Shown here piece by piece: positions 58,455 through 64,000 of a DNA stretch of 64,000 bases. A program made the translations under genes and the position numbers. The stretch is from Epiperipatus broadwayi (taxonomy: Eukaryota; Onychophora; Udeonychophora; Euonychophora; Peripatidae): NCBI GenBank assembly GCA_028023455.1, contig JAQFVV010012496.1, positions 682,001-746,000 of the forward strand, written 5' to 3'. The notes below the pieces were generated by a model that searched no databases, was not told the origin of the DNA, and saw only the letters and a program-made list of their open reading frames with translations. How positions within the stretch are numbered: position 1 is the stretch's first letter; every line of letters starts with the position of its first letter.

Positions 58455-60275
58455 TGTACCATTGGCAAATATATATGTTAAAAAAACATATTCTGCATTA
58501 CATATATAATCATTTACAAATAAATGATCAAATTGATTTTTAAAAGAAGTGAGAATAGTAAAATAGAAAATTATATGTTTCTAAAGAATTTTTTTTCCCA
58601 TGTGCCATAGCATCAGCTGGTAAGTGAACCTGCTAACCTGGGACAACTGCTTGTAAAGCAGCTGTCACTGACCTCTTGACCACCAATGCTTGACTTTTTT
58701 TTTTCTAAGAAATGCAAAACTTTCAAAAATAAAGTATTGCATCACCATTTTCTTTAAAAAATAAAAGAAAGTTTTAGTATTAAACAGCAAGTAGGGGGGG
58801 GGGGATAATTTTCAGTAAAAACCTAGCTCTTCCTGTTTATAAATTTAAAAAAATATACAGATGAAGAAAATAATAACAAGTAAATTTAAATATAAAATCA
58901 GACTAAAAATATAATTTGTAAAAAAAGAAAACTTTTAATATTGCAATTCATTAAAGATTACTTGGATGATCAAAGAAAAGATAACTCCCTGCTAAACTAA
59001 TTAAAGAAAAAAGGAAACTCGCATACACTATCTTATCAAGATAGATAGATTAATCTCAAAATGAGATTAAATAATCAAAGAATGCAAAAATTAATCATAA
59101 TGAGACAATAGATGAATCTGGAAAGAAGATCAAGATAAGTAATATAAAATTAATTAAACTTGATCCGAAGATGATAAAGAGAAAACAATGAGAGGGAGAA
59201 ATCTAAAAGACAGAAGAGAGAAGAAATAATAATTCTCAGTCAGATTGTTATTCAGACACAGTCAAATTATTATTCAACACTGCTGTATTACTATTAAAAA
59301 AATTAAAAACTAGCCACATTTCCAGTATGCATATTCATCAACCTATCTTCACCAAAGGTTGTCCTACCAACATGCAGTGCTAAAGAACATGAAGTGTTTG
59401 GCTAGCCTTTAATAAGTTCTCAGTACCATCAGATATCTCCACCTGGAACCAATGCTCACCTTGAGACCTTTGAACTGCTGATAATCCCTCTCCCCTCTCA
59501 TTGTAAACTTGAAGAATCAAAAAGAAGGCAAAAATCATCGATTGAAATCAAAGGCAAACTGGTTGGTAGTCGACAAATAAGAAAACAAGCAAGGAACTGA
59601 ATCCATGAAAGTGTGATGTGTTATTGTAAATCCTAGGTAAATATAATTATTTTTCTCCTATTATAAATATCTACACAAGTATGGAATGAAAGGAACTTTA
59701 ATGAACTCTCATAGTTACAGACAATCTAATCTTTAATATTGCCTATGCAAATTTTATTATATTGTGTTATAATTATGTGTGTGTATAAAAATAAATATTT
59801 GTTTGCTTAATTGTTGTTTGATCAATTCTCTCTCTTAGAACTATGTCACTAGTAGTTTAACTTATAAATAGCTTAAGTGTTGGTCAAGTGTGCCAAAGAT
59901 TCCCCATCACAATTGATAATAGGAGAGAGCTTGGGATATGTCAAGTGCTGGATTGTGTACCTGTTATCCAAATCATGCTAACTATAGAACCTGTGGTTAG
60001 CTGGCACCTGAGTGTAATCTTCAAAACAAATAAAGTACATAGGATGGCAGGGGTTTGAATCTAACAGTCCAAAAGTGCTGTAGTCTGGAAATGTGGTCAT
60101 AGGTTATACTTTGTATAGCCTCGGTCTGGCTATGGGTACCATTGATGTTTTATCTATCTTTGGTATTATACTTCTGTGCTTGACGGGCTGGTCTGTTGTT
60201 GTAGTGGAAGTGCAGCCTGAGTTGAAATTGATATTTAAAGAAAATAATCAAAGCTATTTTCTCTGACCCAATTCA
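58455..60275 (+). repeat. 3' LTR of element D, with SINE insertion
   Basis: 1,821 bp, 100 bp longer than the 5' LTR. The extra length is the S1 SINE at 58598-58704. Confidence 0.85.
58598..58704 (-). repeat. tRNA-derived SINE (S1), copy 4, inside LTR of D
   Basis: On the minus strand it contains TTGGTGGTCAAGAGGTCAGT (A-box-like), GTTAGCAGGTTCACTTACC (B-box-like) and GATGCTATGGCACATGGG. The T runs on both sides (about 58590 and 58695) fit a target duplication in the poly-T tract of the LTR. It arrived after element D, since the 5' LTR lacks it. Confidence 0.87.
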
Positions 60276-60424
60276 ATATATCAAATTTATTATCAATTAT
60301 ATAAAGCAGATTTCAACCTATTTTAGAAACATCTACTGCAAGTTTGAGTAATAAATGGATATCAGATTGTACAGTGCCATAAAATTACCATTTTCGGAAT
60401 GACAATTTTTGAATTTTATTTTTA

Positions 60425-60565
60425 CCAATTGATGAATTCTGGTTTAGCATGAAATATGTATATTGGTGATTATTTATCTTTTCAACATGTGTGTGATAAG
60501 AGGGGTCAGCAATATAAGATGGCACTGAGAGTTGTGGGTCATGTGAAAATCTGAGTTCGAATATA
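60425..60565 (+). repeat. Dispersed repeat R1, 3' half, copy 7
   Basis: Contains CCAATTGATGAATTCTGG, TTTAGCATGAAATATGTATA, GGGTCAGCAATATAAGATGG and ATGTGAAAATCTGAGTTCGA. Truncated after the B box start. Confidence 0.7.
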
Positions 60566-60814
60566 TGGAATTAATGTATTTACATATCTAGCAGTTATCT
60601 TTTACTCCATTATATTATTCAAGTTAGTTTTATTTGTGTGGTTATATAAACTTAACACTAAGTAAGTTTCCACATAATTTTGAGTTCACTATAACACTGT
60701 AAGCCTTTTCTACTTTTTGGATAAAAAATGTAATATCAAAATCAAAACCAAATGAACATTTTATATGCTATGTTCATCATCTAACATTAAATAGTGAATG
60801 TTAACTTTATTTAA

Positions 60815-61015
60815 ATTTTACAGTTGCATTCAACTGTTAAAAATAACACATAGGTTAGTATATGAACAATCTTCAAGAAGTATTATTATCCTCTCTTCTT
60901 TAGGTGTTGCTGGCCTAACATGTGACAGTACTTGTCTGGCAATCGAAACTGGACCTTTCATTTCTTGAATATTGAATTTTACGCTAATGCTCTAACCAGC
61001 TGTGCCACCTTTTCA
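60815..61015 (-). repeat. tRNA-derived SINE (S2), copy 2
   Basis: On the minus strand it contains GGTGGCACAGCTGGTTAGAG (A box), GGTCCAGTTTCGATTGCC (B box), a body with AAGAAGAGAGGATAA, and an end with GTTATTTTTAACAGTTGAAT. Confidence 0.85.
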
Positions 61016-61049
61016 AAGTCAACATGTAGAAATTTCATAAACTTATCTA

Positions 61050-61790
61050 TTGAGATTTCTTCTCATTTCTCCACTTTTTCCTAAGAGTGTTTTCCATGGA
61101 TTATTTATAGACACGCTAGGTTGATTTACAGGCTTATTGGCCATTGTCAAATAATCAGCTTTTTAAAACTTTCTTCCTTCTCTCTGTCCAATATTTTTCT
61201 GTTTTCCCAATTGAATATATATTTATTGATGCATACATGGTCTGATACCTTAAACACTCCTCTTTTCTCTTTTCTAATCATCAGTTTGTTCTTTTGCAGT
61301 CACTTTTTTATGGGGTGACTGATCTCTTCAATATATATTTTTTCACATTCACATGGTATTTTATAGATGAAGTTTTTGATTTTCAGTGTTGTAATTTAAG
61401 ATTTGTAGATGTTAGAATTTCTTGTCACATTACATTACCCTGAAAAGCTGTTTAAATATTATATTGATTGCAGATTTTTTCAAAATTTATCTGCTATTCC
61501 TTACCCATAATTGTTTTTTCCTTTGAAAGTTTTTTGTTGTCTATTTAAAGTTTTCTTAATGTCAGCTGATGAGTAATCACTCTTCATGAGAGTTTGTCCT
61601 ATATAGGTCTTTTCTTTTTCAAATCACTCATTTCTGAACAAACTTATTTTAGTCTGTTCCATAGTGAGAGTATAATTCCATGTTTTGAGTTTCTGGTGTG
61701 ATTGGTTGTATATGCTAAGTATTTCTGTGTGGAAGGTTGTACTTGGATGTGACTAGTCACCCCATTGAAAAGCTATTGCAAATGTACAAA
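61050..61790 (-). pseudogene. Penelope-like RT tail plus GIY-YIG endonuclease, broken
   Basis: On the minus strand the C-terminal end of a Penelope-like retroelement protein is visible in several frames. From 61790 downward there are traces of the RT thumb region (YSSADIKKTLNRQQKTFKG near 61560). Next comes a GIY-YIG-type endonuclease start, FIYKIPCECEKIYIEEI near 61350, where canonical copies have a YKIPC..CxKxYIGET pattern. The Gly of YIG is replaced by Glu. FNWENRKILDRE follows near 61190, then a Ser/Asn/Pro-rich end with NQPSVSINNPWKTLL. Stops and frameshifts are frequent, so it is inactive. S2 copy 2 lies about 35 bp from its 3' end. Confidence 0.7.
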
Positions 61791-62074
61791 CTTATGATTA
61801 GAAAAGAAAAAAACACATGTGACTAAAGTAGGAGACCATTTATGTACCAACATATTGGAAACATATAAAAATATTGGGTAGAGAGAAAAAGGTACAAAAA
61901 AGAAAGATCAAAAAAGCTGCTCACATGACAATGGCAAATAATCCCACAAGTCAAACTAAATGTGACTACATAATGCATGGAAACCACTAATCAACTTTGC
62001 TCTTAGGAAAAAGTGAAGAAATCAGGAGGAAACTCTTAGATAAGTATATGAAATTTATACTGATAGTTGCCTTT
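61791..62074. other. Spacer, nothing recognised
   Basis: No gene or named repeat seen. Confidence 0.45.
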
Positions 62075-62430
62075 GGCAGCATAGCACAGTTGGTTAGAGT
62101 GCTAACTTAAAAATTTAATACTCAAGAATCTGAGGGTCCAGGTTTGATTCCCATGCTACCCATGCTAGAAGACCCACTGGTCAGGCGAGAAACACCTGAA
62201 GAAGAAAGAAGAATGACTTTGTCAGATAGGTATTCCTTTAAAATTCAATATTTAAGAATGTAAAGGTCCAGATTTGATTCCCCTTCTAATTCTGCCCTGT
62301 TCAGAGCAGTGACACAATGAAGAAGAGAGGAGAATAAGACAACTCAAAACATTGTGTAAATACTTACTCGTGTGCTATCACTAACAGTTGAATGTAATTG
62401 AAAATTCAAATGAAGTTTAAAATTGTTTTA
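62075..62430 (+). repeat. tRNA-derived SINE (S2), copy 3, with internal duplication
   Basis: The head is GCATAGCACAGTTGGTTAGAG (one base trimmed: CATAGCACAGTTGGTTAGAG), an A box. The B box is AGGTTTGATTCCCATG. The B-box part occurs a second time at 62238-62300 (AATTCAATATTTAAGAATG, CCAGATTTGATTCCCC). The body AAGAAGAGAGGAGAATAAG and end GTGCTATCACTAACAGTTGA follow. The duplication suggests two fused or recombined copies. Confidence 0.82.
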
Positions 62431-63040
62431 AAGACATTCATAATTCAATGTTAGATGATGGAAATAGTCCAATATATAAATACAACTAAAATGTCATCAT
62501 CATCAACTTTTAGGAAAACACTAAATCTTCCGTATGAATCCAATATTACATCAAGCTTAAGTTCTTATGATAAATTATATTTAAAACTGGCCAAAGTGGA
62601 TAATCAATTAACTAATTTCTGAAATGCAGAAAATATTAGAAAAGCTTTCGGTTAAAAGCAATAAATTAGGATAAATGATAAATGTCACATGATCACCATT
62701 CTCTATGTGAGTGATAAATGTTTAAAAAGTTAACAATTTTTCATTCAAAATTTTAATACCCATAGAATTATATCTGCTGGATCGATGTTTTCTATTATAG
62801 TTTGTTAAAGGATTTAACAGAGACTACATCCTACAAAATAAATTACAGAAATATATAAATTAGGAGTAGCAAAAAGGAATAGATTGTAAAATATTTCAAA
62901 CACATATTACTAGCATCATTAAAAAAATTGAGAAAAAAAACACCATCATATGATCATTTTCTATGCTTATATAAGCTGTTAAAACAGTAATATGATGTGA
63001 TGTATTGTGGCTTCTCCTTAAACGAAGTCAAGAATATCTC
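62431..63040. other. AT-rich DNA with F5 fragments
   Basis: No gene. Arm-like fragments of hairpin family F5 occur at 62687 (CACATGATCACCATTCTC) and 62940 (CACCATCATATGATCATTTT). Confidence 0.5.
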
Positions 63041-63047
63041 TCCATAC

Positions 63048-63571
63048 AGTAGCACCACCTAGTGCAATTTTAGTAATCAATGGATGCTAGAAAGTTAGGG
63101 CATCAAAATCACTATCTATACCTACTCATCCAACATCCCCAGACTAGTTTCTAGCTTGTAGCTTTCATAAGTGAGGAGCCTTGGATGTGAAAGCACTGCA
63201 CCTAGATCTTAGGATCAAATACAACCCTACAGCATCTATCTATTACCTATTTAGTTAACTAGAAAACATCAATATATATATCCTGAACTTGGTTCAGGTC
63301 TATATGACTATAGAACTGAATGAGCATGGATTGAAAACATTGCTATGTTTTTACCTTGGGCTCATAATTTTATAGGGCTGCTGGATGGTTGCCTATCCTA
63401 AAATTAACATGCAGTGCTCTCAGACCCAAAGCTCAGTGTTGAAAGTGAAAAACTAGAAAATAGTCTGAGGATATTGGATGAATATGCACCAAATAAGAAT
63501 TTTTTTGCACAAATCTTCTTGCATTCATTGATTATTCTAGCTTGCACTGAGTGGCACTACTGTATGGAGAG
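63048..63571. repeat. Fold-back element, family F2, about 525 bp
   Basis: The ends are CTCTCCATACAGTAGCACC and GGTGGCACTACTGTATGGAGAG-like (…GAGTGGCACTACTGTATGG). Inner pairs include CCTACTCATCCAACATCCCC with GGATATTGGATGAATATGC, and a central CTGAACTTGGTTCAG palindrome. It is the longest F2 copy and shows the full layout. No coding content. Confidence 0.82.
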
Positions 63572-64000
63572 TTCACCACTATTTTAAAGAATAGAGAATC
63601 TGATATAAATCTAGACAATAGTATTGCTAGAAAGTTAACAATATATTACTGAGATAATAAATTGGATTATAAGAAATTATTAACATGGATGAATAAAATA
63701 AGAGATCAAATTTTACTCTACAATGAACCGATGATGCTTAAAAATCATGATATTGTATTTATCTTTACTCATGACACTAATTTGATAGCAAATGCTAAAC
63801 ATCTATGTTTTTATCTAAGGTCATGTTATTACCTTTATTTAATATTTTTTAACAAATGCCAATGCATATCAATGGGTGTATTTGTAAATGAGTAATTCAA
63901 ATGAAGGAAATAAACCAACATGTAAAATCTCATCATCCCAAACATCACATAAATATTTATGATTTATTTATTCAAATATATTCATTATTTTACTTTAATA
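63572..64000. other. AT-rich end of window
   Basis: A 77-codon open frame at 63662-63895 starts with TTG and has no recognisable motif. Nothing else seen. Confidence 0.4.

Larger units (their letters stand above)
54685..60275 (+). mobile_element. Ty3/gypsy LTR retrotransposon D, decayed
   Basis: 5' LTR 54685-56405 and 3' LTR 58455-60275 both start TGTAC and end TTCA. The flanks are ATAT on each side (54681-54684 and 60276-60279), a 4-bp target duplication, although the site is itself TA-rich. A TGG-initial primer-binding-like site (TGGCATTTCCAAAATGG) begins two bases after the 5' LTR. A G-rich tract (GGGTGTGGGGTGA) abuts the 3' LTR. The interior is only 2,049 bp and holds integrase alone. 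Gag, protease and RT are gone. Confidence 0.87.

Noticed and set aside
62075-62165. Functional tRNA gene
   Set aside because: A and B boxes are present, but the spacing is long and the acceptor and anticodon stems do not pair; the same body is found in two other SINE copies.

Overview
This is AT-rich eukaryotic DNA, almost certainly from an invertebrate animal. I see no rRNA gene, no functional tRNA gene, no CRISPR array, no bacterial-style gene and no host protein-coding gene that I can support. Every protein remnant I recognise belongs to a transposable element: two Merlin DNA transposons, four long-LTR retrotransposon families (Ty3/gypsy gag and integrase), two Penelope-like fragments and a LINE 3' end. 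Around these lie several tRNA-derived SINE families and many long fold-back (hairpin) elements. The taxon cannot be fixed from sequence alone. The mix would suit a lophotrochozoan such as a mollusc or flatworm, but other AT-rich invertebrates are possible.

Layout. 1-5.4 kb: fold-back elements, one SINE, and a possible Penelope 3' tail. 5.4-7.4 kb: Merlin element 1, with a decayed transposase and a right terminal repeat expanded into two tandem arrays. 8.2-12.9 kb: large fold-backs (8230-8537, 8681-9510, 10484-11070) and copies of a dispersed repeat with a tRNA-like B box. 13-20.7 kb: more repeats, a LINE 3' end (17611-17840), a five-unit tandem array (18051-18527), a seven-unit array of SINE-like units (18685-19510) and two abutting fold-backs (20151-20692). 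20.7-24.5 kb: no recognisable feature. 24.6-43.0 kb: an LTR-element cluster. It holds two 2.7-kb solo LTRs (family B). One is split by an LTR element (family A) with 2.2-kb LTRs and only a 743-bp non-coding interior. Between the two solo LTRs lies a gypsy-like element (family C), in reverse orientation, with a broken gag and no pol. 43-51.6 kb: dispersed repeats in AT-rich DNA. 51.6-54.0 kb: Merlin element 2, with 50-bp terminal inverted repeats and an 8-bp target duplication. 54.7-60.3 kb: gypsy element D, with 1.7-kb LTRs, a decayed integrase, and a SINE inserted in its 3' LTR. 60.4-64 kb: SINEs, a Penelope-like fragment and a full fold-back element.

Nothing here forms an operon or a cooperating gene set. 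The order of insertion is readable in places: family A into family B; a SINE into element D; and repeated use of ATAT or TA-rich targets. The most unusual features are the fold-back and tRNA-derived modules that recur both dispersed and as local tandem arrays, and the Merlin terminal repeat that has grown by tandem expansion.
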